A stretch of 64,000 bases of DNA from Sulfidibacter corallicola (GCF_017498545.1 NZ_CP071793.1:10844256-10908255); one strand, 5' to 3'. Numbered from the stretch's first letter, positions 48,042 through 58,800 are shown. The notes: generated by a model not told the origin, from the sequence alone. Translations and numbers: made by a program.

Positions 48042-48527
48042 TTATGCCGGCTGGCGTTCCTCGCCGGCCGTTTCATTTTCCGGTTCGGCGGCGGTCTCAT
48101 CCGATTCCAAAGACACCGTCAAAAGTGAAGGCGAGGCTTCGTCTTCGACCGGTTCGGGCTCCGCCAAAATGGCGGCGGGGGTCGCTTCCTCCGCCTCGGA
48201 CGCCTGCGGCTCCGGCGGGGTCAGCCGAGGTTCTTCCGTCACGACACCGAGCACGGCGGCTTCCGTCCCCTCTGCATCGGCTTCGACGGCGACGCCTGAT
48301 CCCGCTTCGGGCTCATCGGACTCGGAGGCCGACGCGCGCGCTTCCTCTTCCGTCTCGAGCTCGGCCCGATCGCTTTCCTGCTCGGCCAAAATACGGGCAA
48401 GGTCACTGATGACGACCGAATCGAGTACGCTCTGGGCTTCCTCACCGTCCTCCCCAACTTTGGCCGTGGGGGGCAGTGGTTTGAAAACCTCACGCAGCAA
48501 CTGAATAGGGTTGGAATCGACTTTCAA
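48042..48527 (-). CDS. Small acidic Glu/Ala-rich hypothetical protein
   Basis: 161 residues from a TTG start at 48527, supported by AGGGAG six bases upstream; no ATG fits. The first ~45 residues look ordinary (PIQLLREVFKPLPP, SVVISDLARILAEQ). The remainder is almost entirely Glu, Ala, Ser, Pro and Asp, so it is very acidic and probably disordered. There is no signal peptide or membrane segment and I do not recognise a family. It stands alone between two secreted-protease genes. The compositional bias and rare start leave some doubt that it is a real gene. Confidence 0.55.
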   Translation of the reverse strand: MKVDSNPIQLLREVFKPLPPTAKVGEDGEEAQSVLDSVVISDLARILAEQESDRAELETEEEARASASESDEPEAGSGVAVEADAEGTEAAVLGVVTEEPRLTPPEPQASEAEEATPAAILAEPEPVEDEASPSLLTVSLESDETAAEPENETAGEERQPA

Positions 48528-49270
48528 TGCAGGCTCCCTAGAATGCGGTCAATTGCTGAAAATGTTTGTTCGTGGCTCGGGAAAAGAAGCGGATCCGAGA
48601 AAAATAGAATCCGGGTGTCGGTCGTTAACTGGAAATTCTAACACAGGTTGCCAGCCTGAATGTTTCACATGTCTACACTTCTCGGCAAAATCAACAAGTT
48701 CTAAACATAACGTGTCATTTTTCACATTTCCCAGATAGCATCGGGCCATTGACCGAGTGACAATGGGTTTTGCCGGAGTTCTTTGGGCGCATACGACGGA
48801 AGTCGTTTTAACGGATGCTTTACGACCCTTTAATCTACCTTTGACTTTCGCGGGTGCCTTGCCTTAAGATCGGGCCAACTACTTCGGCGAATTGCAATAG
48901 ATTGCTGCCTTGCGTCAATTTTACGTCTTTGGCCGATGCACATGGCTCCGTCGTAGCTGATTCTCCCCAGGACCACCATCACCGTTTGCTTCGAACACAC
49001 AGGTACCGTCAACCGAGGTATTTTCATCGATCGCTTAGAGCTTGCACCTTACATACCGTCAAGTACCTGGTTGGAAACCTGTTGCATAGAGGCCCCGCCC
49101 AAAGCCTCCCTTCATCTCTCCTTTTCTACCGGATTGACACGAGAAGGCGGGTTTACTCCATATCGGGTCCGGCTACCCATGGGCCGCCCTTCGGCGTCCA
49201 AAGCTCGAATCCCCGATGCCGCGTGATGGCTCTTGCGGGTGGAATGTCATTTCACTAGAGGAGGACCTCT
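48528..49270. other. Intergenic region upstream of the M36 protease gene
   Basis: About 740 bases with lower GC than the neighbours at 48600-48750. I see no gene, repeat or recognisable RNA. It probably carries promoters for the divergent small acidic gene and the M36 protease gene. Confidence 0.6.
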
Positions 49271-52204
49271 TTGGTTCAGTTTCTCAAGCCTTTGACGTCT
49301 CGTTGGGTGTACTGTCTGCTTGCTGCCTTTCTCACTGTCACAACGGCCACGGCCGGTTCGGTCGCGCCCCATCAAGCCAGCAGTACCTTTCACAAAGACC
49401 ACCGACAAACCGCGAAACTGTTGATCAACCCCAGCTTCCAGGCGCCCCGAGGCAAGGTCGGCGAAGCGCTCGCCCGAACCTACCTCAGCCAGGAAGCCCC
49501 GCGATTCGGTTTTTCATCCGACCTGGCCGATCTGGTTCTGGTCAAGGTGCAATCCAGTCTGCTCGGCAAGCACTACCGCTTTCAACAATTCCTGAACGGC
49601 GTGGAAGTCGAAGGCGGCCAGATCGTCGTTTCCGTCTCTCACGCGGAAAACGAAATATACCGCGTCTACAACAACACCTACCCGGTCATCTACGACCAAA
49701 ACCAGCCCAAGGTGATCCTTTCCGAAGACGACGCCTTTGAAATCGCCTGGCAGAACCTCAAGGTTCACGGGCCGCTCTTCGATCCCCCCCAAGCCAAACT
49801 GGTGTATCAGCCGGTGGGTGATCGCTTACAACTCGTTTACGTTACCAACCTTCCCGTCAACGCGCCTTACGGCTATTGGGTGAGCCGCGTCGACGCGGTG
49901 ACCGGCAAGGTCATCTCCATCAAAGACGACCGCATCACCCGCAAGGGACTGCCTGCCGCGGCACCCGCGCCCTACGACGGTCCGGTCAACGACCGCCTGA
50001 CCGAATTCGAGAATTTCCGCGCCTATCTCGCCGAGCGCGAAGCCGAGGCCTTCAAGGCCGGCAAACGCGCCGACGGGACCGCCATCGTCTTCGATCCGGA
50101 CCCGCGCACGACCCTGAACGACGGCAGCCTGGTGGACACCAGCCCCGCCGCTGCCTTCACCGACGCCTATATGCAGCGCAACCTGCTGGGCCTGACCCTG
50201 GACGGTGCCAATTACACACTCACCGGTCCCTACGTCAACCTGGAGGACTGGGACAGCCCCAGCAACACGATTTCCACCACCACCGACGGCAACTGGACCG
50301 CAAACCGCGGCGACGGTGCCTTCAACGACGCCATGACCTATTTCCACCTCGACCAGAACCAGCGCTACATGCAGTCGCTGGGCTTCGTGGGTGACACGGG
50401 CATCCAGGAGCTCTCGATCCGCGTCGATCCCGACGGCGCCAACGGCGATGACAACTCCTTCTTCCAACCGGGCTCCAACTCGCTTTCCTTCGGCCACGGC
50501 TGCGTGGACGACAACGAGGATGCGGACGTCATCCTGCACGAGTACGGCCACGCCATTCACTGGGGTATCAGCAACGGCACCTGGTCCGGCGGCGACACCG
50601 GCGGCATGGGCGAAGGTTTCGGCGACTACTGGGCGGGCTCCTACAGCTACAGCACGCCCAACGGTCCGGTCTTCAACCCGGCCTGGGTCTTCACTTGGGA
50701 CGGCCACAGCAGTTGCTGGCCCGGTCGCGACATGGACGTGCTGGACGCCCAGTACAATCCCGACCGCAGCTACGGTGCTCACGCCACGGTCGACGGTGTG
50801 CTTTCCGACGAACTCTGGTCGACACCGCTCTTCCAATCGCTGATCACCCTGATCAACGACCACAGCCGCACCCGCGAAGAAGTGGACCAAATCATCCTCG
50901 AATCGCATTTCGGTTTGGCCTCCGGTCCCTCCATGCGCGATTTGGGCAACGTGACCATTCAAACCGCGGCGCGATTGCAGCCGGACGGCCCGCATGCCGA
51001 CGTCTTCACCACCAACTTCCTGCGCCACAACATCGTGGAGATTCCGCGCGCCATTCTCGGTCAGGCGAGCTGGGAAATCACCTCCGACCTGGGCGCCAAC
51101 GGCGTGCCCGATCCCGGTGAAACCCTGAGCTTCCAGATCCAGGTCGGCAACGAAGGCACCCGCGAAGCGACCTCGGTTTCGGCCGAGCTCACCACGCGCA
51201 CGGACGGCGTCACCGTCACCGTGGGCCAATCGGACTACCCGAACCTGCCCACCAGCGGCAACGCGGTCAACGCCACCGCCTTCCAAATCGCCCTCGGTGA
51301 GAGCCTCACCTGCGGCGATCCGATCGACCTAACCCTGACGGTGACGTTCAACGACGGAAGCGATGCACGCGGGGCTTCGACCGCGACCTTCGACTACAGC
51401 TTCAGAACCGGTGTGCCGCAAGGCTTCACCGAAGCCGATAGTCCCGCGCTCGCCATCCCCGATGACGATTCCAACGGTGTGACGACCACGCTGGAGATCA
51501 GCGGTGTCGAAGCGACCGTGACCGAAGAATTCAACGTCGACCTCAACCTGACCCACACCTACCAGGGCGATCTGTTGGTCCGCCTGACCTCGCCGGAAGG
51601 CACGGCGGTCGTCCTTCACAACCGCACCGGCGGCACGGCCGAAAACATCATCGGCAACTACCCGGGCACCCTGACGCCGGCCGAAACGCTGAGCGCCTTC
51701 CTGGGCGAAGATCCCAACGGGACCTGGACCCTGTTCGTCAGCGACAACGCGGGCCAGGACACGGGTACCATCAATAGCTGGGCCATCAACGACGTTTCGG
51801 GCTACGAGTGCAGCTCGTCCTCCTGCAGCGCGACGGCCACGGCCACCGCGGCCAACGAGGGCATCACCTGCGCGGGTCTGGAGATCCAGCTCTCCGCCAA
51901 CCACAGCGGCCTGGGCGAAAACCCCACCTATAGCTGGGACAACCCGGCCCTGCTGGACGATCCCTCCTCGGCCACGCCAGTCGCGACCGTGACCGAGACC
52001 ACGACCTTCCAGGTCACGATCAGCAACGGCGGCTGTCAGGCGCAGGGCACCGTGACGGTTCGCGTGTACGCCGGCATTTTCGAGTTGCTGCCCAACTGGG
52101 CGGGCATGTCGGGTTACAACCCGGACATGGACCTCGACAACGACAACGGGCACACGGTTCTCGACATGATCGTGCTGCGCAACATCTGCGACGTTCCGCT
52201 TTAA
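49271..52204 (+). CDS. Secreted M36 fungalysin-like metalloprotease with P-domain and dockerin-like C-terminus
   Basis: 977 residues from a TTG start with AGAGGAGG seven bases upstream. A signal peptide (~8-30) precedes an FTP-type propeptide (~55-230, VNAPYGYWVSRVDAVTGKVI), expected to inhibit the enzyme until cleaved. The catalytic zone has HEYGHAIHWG (~422) and GGMGEGFGDYW (~447), as in M36 fungalysins. Residues ~720-840 are a proprotein-convertase P-domain (LTHTYQGDLLVRLTSPEG, GTWTLFVSDNAG). An SprB/Ig-like segment follows. The C-terminus (IFELLPNW, DMDLDNDNGHTVLDMIVL, RNIC) is dockerin-like. It is probably secreted, with broad substrate range. A terminator lies 20 bases after the stop. 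Confidence 0.93.
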   Translation: MVQFLKPLTSRWVYCLLAAFLTVTTATAGSVAPHQASSTFHKDHRQTAKLLINPSFQAPRGKVGEALARTYLSQEAPRFGFSSDLADLVLVKVQSSLLGKHYRFQQFLNGVEVEGGQIVVSVSHAENEIYRVYNNTYPVIYDQNQPKVILSEDDAFEIAWQNLKVHGPLFDPPQAKLVYQPVGDRLQLVYVTNLPVNAPYGYWVSRVDAVTGKVISIKDDRITRKGLPAAAPAPYDGPVNDRLTEFENFRAYLAEREAEAFKAGKRADGTAIVFDPDPRTTLNDGSLVDTSPAAAFTDAYMQRNLLGLTLDGANYTLTGPYVNLEDWDSPSNTISTTTDGNWTANRGDGAFNDAMTYFHLDQNQRYMQSLGFVGDTGIQELSIRVDPDGANGDDNSFFQPGSNSLSFGHGCVDDNEDADVILHEYGHAIHWGISNGTWSGGDTGGMGEGFGDYWAGSYSYSTPNGPVFNPAWVFTWDGHSSCWPGRDMDVLDAQYNPDRSYGAHATVDGVLSDELWSTPLFQSLITLINDHSRTREEVDQIILESHFGLASGPSMRDLGNVTIQTAARLQPDGPHADVFTTNFLRHNIVEIPRAILGQASWEITSDLGANGVPDPGETLSFQIQVGNEGTREATSVSAELTTRTDGVTVTVGQSDYPNLPTSGNAVNATAFQIALGESLTCGDPIDLTLTVTFNDGSDARGASTATFDYSFRTGVPQGFTEADSPALAIPDDDSNGVTTTLEISGVEATVTEEFNVDLNLTHTYQGDLLVRLTSPEGTAVVLHNRTGGTAENIIGNYPGTLTPAETLSAFLGEDPNGTWTLFVSDNAGQDTGTINSWAINDVSGYECSSSSCSATATATAANEGITCAGLEIQLSANHSGLGENPTYSWDNPALLDDPSSATPVATVTETTTFQVTISNGGCQAQGTVTVRVYAGIFELLPNWAGMSGYNPDMDLDNDNGHTVLDMIVLRNICDVPL

Positions 52205-52224
52205 GGGCTAGGGACATCGAATGA

Positions 52225-52253
52225 AAAGGGCGATCCTCGGGTCGCCCTTTTTT
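52225..52253 (+). terminator. Terminator of the M36 protease gene
   Basis: AAAGGGCGA (52225-52233) pairs with TCGCCCTTT (52242-52250), followed by further T residues. Confidence 0.88.
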
Positions 52254-52383
52254 GTTCCGTCGCTCTCCGCATGCGGGCACAGCCTGCGCTCACACCAAAG
52301 AGCGAAGTCCAACCTCCCCGCCACCCACCGAAGTGATACCCTCCAGAGTACCCGGCTAGCGAGAGAGGCGTCGTGCCAGGTAG

Positions 52384-52402
52384 GTGGATCCGCCGGATCC
52401 AC
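52384..52402 (+). repeat. Hairpin repeat copy, GTGGATCCG stem
   Basis: GTGGATCCG and CGGATCCAC pair perfectly around one C. AGGTAG precedes it and TTTCGAAACAAC follows. It is a further distinct stem sequence of the family. Confidence 0.85.
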
Positions 52403-52462
52403 TTTCGAAACAACCCATCTCGCGCCGGCATGACACGCCAAAGAGCGAAACAGGTACATCGG

Positions 52463-53210
52463 GCACGTTGGGAAGGGCTTGGCTCACGAGTGTAACCTGG
52501 TTTCGTGGCTTGGGTTGCTTCGATTGGTGGAGCAAGCTCGCCTGGGCGGCCCCCTCACCTACTGGCCTCGCGGCTCTCTCCGCTTGTGGACACTGCCGGC
52601 GGGCACCCTTCGATGGGCGGGATTCTGCATGGCACTTGCTTCGCTCTTTGGCGTAACTTGGTTTCGTTGCTTGGGTTGCTTCGAGGAGTCGGCCGGGCCG
52701 GCCAACCTACTGACCTCCGCCATCTCTCCGCATTCGGGCACTGCCGGCGGGCACCCTTCGATGGGCGGGATTCTGCATGGCACTTGCTTCGCTCTTTGGC
52801 GTAACTCACTTTCGTTGCTTGGGTTGCTTCGAGGAGTCGGCCGGGCCGGCCAACCTACTGACCTCCGCCCTCTCTCCGCATTCGGGCACTGCCGGCGGGC
52901 ACCCTTCGATGGGCGGGATACTGCATGGCACTTGCTTCGCTCTTTGGCGTAACTTGGTTTCGTTGCTTGGGTTGCTTCGAGGAATCGGCCGGGCCGGCCA
53001 ACCTACTGACCTCCGCCATCTCTCCGCTTGCGGGCACTGCCGGCGGGCACCCTTCGATGGGCGGGATACTGCATGGCACTTGCTTCGCTCTTTTGCGTAA
53101 CTCGCTTTTGTTGCTTGGGTTGCTTCGAGGAGTCGGCCGGGCCGGCCAACCTACTGACCTCCGCCCTCTCTCCGCATGCGGGCACTGCCGGCATTTTTGC
53201 TTCGATGGGC
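52463..53210 (-). repeat. 148-bp direct tandem repeat array (about five units)
   Basis: The marker CGATGGGCGG or its variant occurs at 52611, 52759, 52907, 53055 and 53203, exactly 148 bases apart. Units 52611-53202 are nearly identical; the unit before 52611 is diverged. Each unit has TTCGCTCTTTGGCG, GTTGCTTCGA, the GTCGGCCGGGCCGGCCAAC hairpin (52688, 52836, 52984, 53132), CTACTG and CGGGCACTGCC. 148 is not a multiple of three. Confidence 0.92.
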
Positions 53211-53278
53211 AGGCGGCGCCGGTATGGGCGCGTCTAGGAGAAGGCGGCCCGCTCGCAGGAGCCGCCTTCGGGGCGAAA

Positions 53279-54292
53279 TCAGCCCAGGCAGGTGCGGGCC
53301 AGCTCGGCGTAGATGTCGACCGCCGCTTCCAAATCGGCGATCTCGATTTGCTCCCGTGCCGTATGGGCGTCCATGATCGAACCCGCCCCCCACAGGAAGG
53401 CGCGACCGTCGAATTTCAGGTAGGGAATGTCGGTGTTGAAACTGACGACGCTGGTCTCGTAACCGTCCAAGGTGCTCAATTCGGTGGGGTCGTTGCTCGC
53501 GATGACGGATACCTCCACCGCGTCGCCCGCCATGGTCCGCACCTCTTCCAGGAGCTCGGCCTGATGGGTCACCACCCGGAAGAGCACCTCGGCATAGGCC
53601 TCGTCGGGGACCACGTTGGCGGCGCGTCCGGAACGCAACACCCCGATGTTGACCGTGGTTTCGCCCAACTGCGCCTCGCTCGGCCAAGGGTGGCGGCGAA
53701 TGCGCTCGAGCAGGTCCAACATGGGATCCAGCGCGTTGATGCCGGTGTGGGGATAACCCGAATGGGCGGCCTTGCCCTGGGTCGTCAGTTTGAGTTTGAG
53801 GATGCCCTTCTGGCGCCGGGCCAATTTGGATTCGGTGGGCTCACCGACGATCAGGAACTGGGGCGACAAACCCAATTCGTTGGCTTTGATCATGCCGATG
53901 TGATCGACTTCCTCGCCCACCACATACAAGTAGCCGAAATCTTCGCGCCCCTCGGCCAGCAGTTTCTCGCCGGCCAGCAACTGGGCGGCGATGAGGCTCT
54001 TGGTGTCACAGGCGCCACGGCCGTAGAGCGTGGTCTCGTCGCGGCGCGCGGGAAAGTACGGCGGTACCGTGTCGATGTGGGAATTGTAGATCAAACGCGG
54101 CCGGCAACCGGGTCGATGGGCATAGATGTTGGGGCGCCCCTCGGCCACGAGCTGGTACTGGACCTCCCAGCCCCGCGGGCGAAGGTAGTCGGCCAGAAAA
54201 TCGGCCATCGCCTGTTCGTTTCCCGAGATCGATTCGATGTCGATCAGGGTCGTAGCCAAATCCACGACCGCACTGGATGAATGCGAACTCAT
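53279..54292 (-). CDS. M20-family metallohydrolase (ArgE/DapE/CPG2 type)
   Basis: 337 residues from the ATG at 54292, which is preceded by GGGAGG; a longer frame to 54508 is unlikely. Cytosolic. Zinc-site elements of M20 are present: NSHIDTVPPY (His and catalytic Asp), GACDTK (bridging Asp), VVGEEVDH (Glu-Glu), GEPTESK and a terminal MDAHTAREQ (His). The lid/dimerisation domain lies between ~160 and 270. The closest functional types are acetylornithine/succinyl-diaminopimelate deacylases and LysK-like hydrolases; I cannot choose between them. No arginine- or lysine-pathway gene is adjacent. Confidence 0.88.
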   Translation of the reverse strand: MSSHSSSAVVDLATTLIDIESISGNEQAMADFLADYLRPRGWEVQYQLVAEGRPNIYAHRPGCRPRLIYNSHIDTVPPYFPARRDETTLYGRGACDTKSLIAAQLLAGEKLLAEGREDFGYLYVVGEEVDHIGMIKANELGLSPQFLIVGEPTESKLARRQKGILKLKLTTQGKAAHSGYPHTGINALDPMLDLLERIRRHPWPSEAQLGETTVNIGVLRSGRAANVVPDEAYAEVLFRVVTHQAELLEEVRTMAGDAVEVSVIASNDPTELSTLDGYETSVVSFNTDIPYLKFDGRAFLWGAGSIMDAHTAREQIEIADLEAAVDIYAELARTCLG

Positions 54293-54898
54293 GTCTTCCT
54301 CCCTTCCGTAAACACACGCGGAACGTCCGAACGCGGCATACCTGACGGGCGGCGATCGGCCCACGAGGGACACTTCTCCCCGGTGTCCCTCGATCTCGCG
54401 ACCACCCCGTCGCCGGGCGCTCGGTTGGTACCGAATCTCCTCGAAGAAGGCCGCCCCCGGGCCTTGGGACCGTCTCCCACTCGGACACCGCAACAGCGGC
54501 GCCGCCATGTTCGCGTTCCGCGATGAACTCGCTTGATCCCATTCTTTCAGTCCCGGCCCAAAAAAGAAAGGGGTGCGGTGTCGGGCGGTGCCGCCGGGGT
54601 CGGCGGCGGGCCGGCGCGGCCATGGACGGCCCGACCCCGTGGCCGCGATTTCGGTTACTGCAGAAGCCTGAATAAAACCAGTTTATTACGCGGCCAACCG
54701 GCGACATATATCGCGAATTTTAACCCCAAAAGAAAAACGCCATGAGTTAAGATAGAGACAAATCATTCACATGGCACCTCGTAGCCACTCAACCCCGTTT
54801 GGTTTCCAACATGCCGCATTGTCCCGGTTCGTAGAATTCGGGTTGTCTCGTCGCAGAAAAACCTGCAGTTGCATGAATTGCGTTAATGGAGGATTCGT
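54293..54898. other. Divergent intergenic region
   Basis: No gene recognised. It is GC-rich up to ~54640, then AT-rich (54660-54780), a probable promoter zone for the cytidylate-kinase-like gene. Confidence 0.6.
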
Positions 54899-55594
54899 AT
54901 GACTTGGCTCAATAAAGACGCCGATCTTCAGATTGCAGCTCAGTTCAAGTTGCAATTCACCAAAAAGAGTAATTTCGTGCCGTGGTTCATCACGATCTCG
55001 CGGGAATACGGCTGTGACGGCGCCGGTCTGGCGCAAGGCCTGGTTGGCGGCCTCAACGAGGGCGAAAAAGAGCATCCATGGTACGTGTTCGATCGCGAGA
55101 CCATGCTCAAGGTCGCCGATCCGGAGGAACTCAACCAGGAAATGCTCGAGTTGCTGGAAGAGTACGGGCACTCGGAATTTCAGGGTTACGTCCAGGAAGC
55201 CATTTTCGGCAAGAAGAGTCAGTACAAAGTCATCCAGAACATGGCCAAACTCATGCAAATCCTGGCGCGTCGCGGACATGTCATCTTTCTCGGAGGCGGC
55301 TCCACCGTCCTCACCCAAAACAATCCCCATGGGATCCACTTTCGCCTCTACGCACCGGAAGACTGGCGCGCGACCAATCACGGCCAGCGCCACAAACTGG
55401 ATTTCGATACGGCTCACAGCCGCGTGCAGGAACGCGAAAATCAACGCTTCAAGTACTTGAAAACCTATTTGGCGGAATCCATTGACAACCGCTATCTCTA
55501 CGACCTCATCATCAACAACGCCAAGGTCGGTACCCAACAAGCCATTGAGTTGGCCCTCGCCACCGTGAAACGAAAGTTCAAACAGAAAAAGTGA
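54899..55594 (+). CDS. Cytidylate-kinase-like family protein
   Basis: 231 residues, cytosolic. GGAGG lies a few bases before the ATG. The core begins FITISREYGCDGAGLAQGL, the signature of the cytidylate-kinase-like (Cytidylate_kin2) family, in which the P-loop is degenerate. IFLGGGSTVL and HFRLYAPEDWR correspond to the second nucleotide-binding elements. The protein ends in a Lys-rich tail (KRKFKQKK). Family members are poorly characterised, so a nucleotide-monophosphate kinase reaction is likely but not certain. The sensor-kinase gene follows after 268 bases, which include an imperfect inverted repeat (55647-55670 with 55738-55762). Confidence 0.85.
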   Translation: MTWLNKDADLQIAAQFKLQFTKKSNFVPWFITISREYGCDGAGLAQGLVGGLNEGEKEHPWYVFDRETMLKVADPEELNQEMLELLEEYGHSEFQGYVQEAIFGKKSQYKVIQNMAKLMQILARRGHVIFLGGGSTVLTQNNPHGIHFRLYAPEDWRATNHGQRHKLDFDTAHSRVQERENQRFKYLKTYLAESIDNRYLYDLIINNAKVGTQQAIELALATVKRKFKQKK

Positions 55595-55862
55595 CGTACC
55601 GCCCGAACCCCGCCACATCCAGAGGGCTCGTGCGCTCAGTAGATCCGTGTAGGAGAACGTCTTCCTTGTCCATCGGCGTCCCTCACCCTGAACGAGGCAT
55701 GGAACCAAGGCGCGCCCGATGCCGGTCCACCGCCCATCGGCATCGGAAGACGTCCTCCCTACGCGCCTGGATCGGGTTGGGTGAACGGAGGACTTCGGGC
55801 GAACGCATTCACGTAGACTGGGACACCGCTGGGGACCCCCCGCCAGGAGGCCGCCAAAACGA

Positions 55863-58800
55863 GTGGCGCCCATGAAACGGGCGCGCCTCGAGGCCCCGCG
55901 GTCGGATCCCGTCCGCATCCTCCCCCTTTTGGGGTTGTGGGTATGGGCCGTGGTCGCGGGATCCTCGCCGAGCCTGGCCCAGGAGCCCAACCTGGCGTTC
56001 GAACGCATTTCGGCCAATCAGGGGCTTTCCCAGGTGACCGTGACCTGTATTCTCCAGGACCGTCTCGGTTGGATGTGGTTCGGCACCCAAGACGGCTTGA
56101 ACCGCTGGGACGGCTATCAGTTCACCTGGTTCAAGACGCGCCACGACGATCCCCACTCGCTTTCCGACAATTACATTCGATCGCTGGCCAACGGCGACGA
56201 CGGTGCGATCTGGATCGGCACCTCCCTGGGCCTGAACCGCTTCGATCCGCGAACGGGCCGCTTTCGCGATTACCATCACGACCCGGACAATCCCGAGAGC
56301 TTGGGCTTCGGCTTGGTTCAGGCCATGGTCAGCGACGGTGCCGGCGGGCTCTGGGTCGGCACCCTGGGCGGGGGCCTCAATCATCTGGATGTCAAGAGCG
56401 GCGTTTTCACGCACTATCGCGCGGCCGAATCGGGGCCGAGCCAACATCACCCGATTCACGACGAGATCCGGGCCCTGCTTCGCGACAGCAGGGGCCACCT
56501 GTGGATCGGCACCACCGGCGGTTTGAGTCGCTTGGATCCGGAGACGAAGCGTTTCGACCATTTTCAGGCGGCCGAAGCCACGGCCGGCTCGGCGACCACC
56601 TCCGGCCAGGGAACCACCACCCGGCTCAGCCACAACCGGGTGATGAGCCTGTACGAGCACGACGGCTTCATTTGGATCGGAACCGACGGCGGCGGCCTCA
56701 ATCGGCTCGACCCCCAAAGCGGTCGTATCAAGCACTACCGCCACCTTTCCCAGGCGACCGGTTCACTTTCCGACGATCGGGTCCACGCCATCACGGGCGA
56801 CAATTGGGACGTCCTCTGGATCGGCACCTATGGCGGCGGCCTCAACCGCTTCGACCTGGCTTCGGGCACCTTCACCACCTATCGATACCAATCCACGGAT
56901 ACCTTCAGCCTCAGCCACAACGACATCAACGCCTTGGTTCGCGACCGCACCGGGGTACTCTGGGTGGGAACCTACGGCAACGGCATCAGTCGCCTCTATC
57001 CCTACAGCGAGCAGTTTCACGCGTTCAAGCACGGATCCCCGTCACCCACGCCCCTGAGCTCCAACGAGGTGCGGGCGGTGTTGGAGGATCCGGACGGCAC
57101 CCTGTGGGTCGGCAGCCGCCTGGGTCTCGACCGGATTTCGGCCGATCGCCGGTCGGTACGCAACTTTCGCCACGATCCCGCGGACGCCGGCAGCCTCGGT
57201 TCCGATCGCGTCGACGCCCTCTATCGCGATCCCGACGGTCGCCTTTGGGTGGGCACCCAGGCCTCGGGCCTCCACCACTTCGAACCCGAAACGGAAACCT
57301 TCGTGCGTTACCCGTTCGAACCCGAAACGCCCGGCGGCTTGAGTCACCCGTACATCCGCTCGATCTACCCGGGTCGCGATGGACGGTTCTGGATCGGCAC
57401 CTACGGCGGCGGCCTCAACCACTTCGATCCGAGCACCGAGACCTTCACCCACTTTCGCCACGATCCCAATCAGCCGCGTTCGCTGCCGGACAACCTCGTG
57501 TTCCCGATTCGCGAGGAACCGGACGGCACCCTGTGGGTCGGCACCCTCGGGGGCCTTGGTCGCCGGCGTCCGGGCGGGGTCGATTTCGACATTTTCCTGC
57601 CCGATCGCAACCAACCGGGATCGATCAGCCACCGGCGCATCACTTGCTTTTTTCGCGATCGCAAGGGCCAACTCTGGATCGGCACCCAGGGGGGCGGCAT
57701 CAACAAGGTCCTGGAAGACGACACGTCGGAGATTCGTTTCCAGTCGTGGACCTCGGTCGACGGCCTGGATGCCGATGCGATCGGCGGCATCCTGGAGGAC
57801 GAGCGCGGATACTTGTGGATGAGCACCACTCGCGGCGTTTCGCGCTTCGACCCCGAAAGCGGCACCTTCTTCAATTTCAACCGAGCCGACGGCGCGCTGG
57901 ACGCCGGTTACTTCATCGACGCCTACGCCATGGGCGGCAAGAACCGAATCTACTTCGGCGGCATCTTCGGGCTCACGGTGTTTTCGCCGGGATCCGTTCA
58001 AACCGCATCCCCGCCGCCAAAAACCATGATCACCGACTTCTATCTATCCAGTCGCCCGGTCCCACTTCGCGCCGAGTGGGACCAATCGCCCCTGAAGAAA
58101 CCGATCTACGAAACCGAATCCCTGGTCCTGCCTCACTCGCGCAGCAATTTTTCGTTTCGATTCACGGCGCTGGACTTCGGCGATCCGGCCAAGCACCGGT
58201 TCGCATACCGAATGGAGGGCTTGGACGACACCTGGATCGAAACCGACGCCCAGAACCGATTCGCCAACTACAACAAACCACCGCCGGGGACCTACAGTTT
58301 CCAGGTGAAGTCGGCCAATCGCGAAGGCGAGTGGGAAGAGCCCGGCGTGCGCATCGAAATCAAGCTCCTCCCGCCGCCTTGGCGAACCTGGTGGGCCTAC
58401 TCGATCTACAGCCTGTTCCTGGCCGGTTTGGCGGGCGCCTACACCCGCTTCCAGGCCAACAAGCTCAAACGCGAACGCCAAATCGCCGAGCGCGAGCGCC
58501 TGGTCGCCAAGCGGTTGCGCCAGTTGGACAAATTGAAGGACGAATTTCTGGCCAATACCAGCCACGAACTGCGTACACCGCTCAACGGCATCATCGGCCT
58601 GGCCGAATCCCTCATCGACGGCGTCACCGGCCAGCTTCCCAAGACCACCACCTACAACCTCCACATGATCGTTTCCAGCGGGCGCCGGTTGGCGAGCCTG
58701 GTCAACGACCTGCTGGACTTTTCACAGTTGCGCAACGCCACCATCGAACTGCGCAAGACACCCCTCGACCTGGCGAACCTGGCCGATATCGTGGTCAACC

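Larger units (their letters stand above)
52270..53215. repeat. Hairpin-repeat region with 148-bp tandem amplification
   Basis: The gap lies between convergent M36 and M20 genes. Bases 52270-52460 carry family units in one orientation (CGCCAAAGAGCGAA, AGAGAGGCG, stem at 52384-52402). Bases 52463-53210 carry them in the opposite orientation. No gene is credible; ORFs here are repeat artefacts. Confidence 0.85.

Noticed and set aside
53232-53268. Terminator for the M20 gene (GAAGGCGGC hairpin)
   Set aside because: The stem is good, but no U-run follows on the minus strand, so intrinsic termination is doubtful.
52479-54280. ORFs with repeated 'GCFEESAGPANLLT' peptides (plus) and the long ORF to 54280
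   Set aside because: Products of the 148-bp DNA repeat, which changes frame each unit; the 3' part is antisense to the M20 gene.
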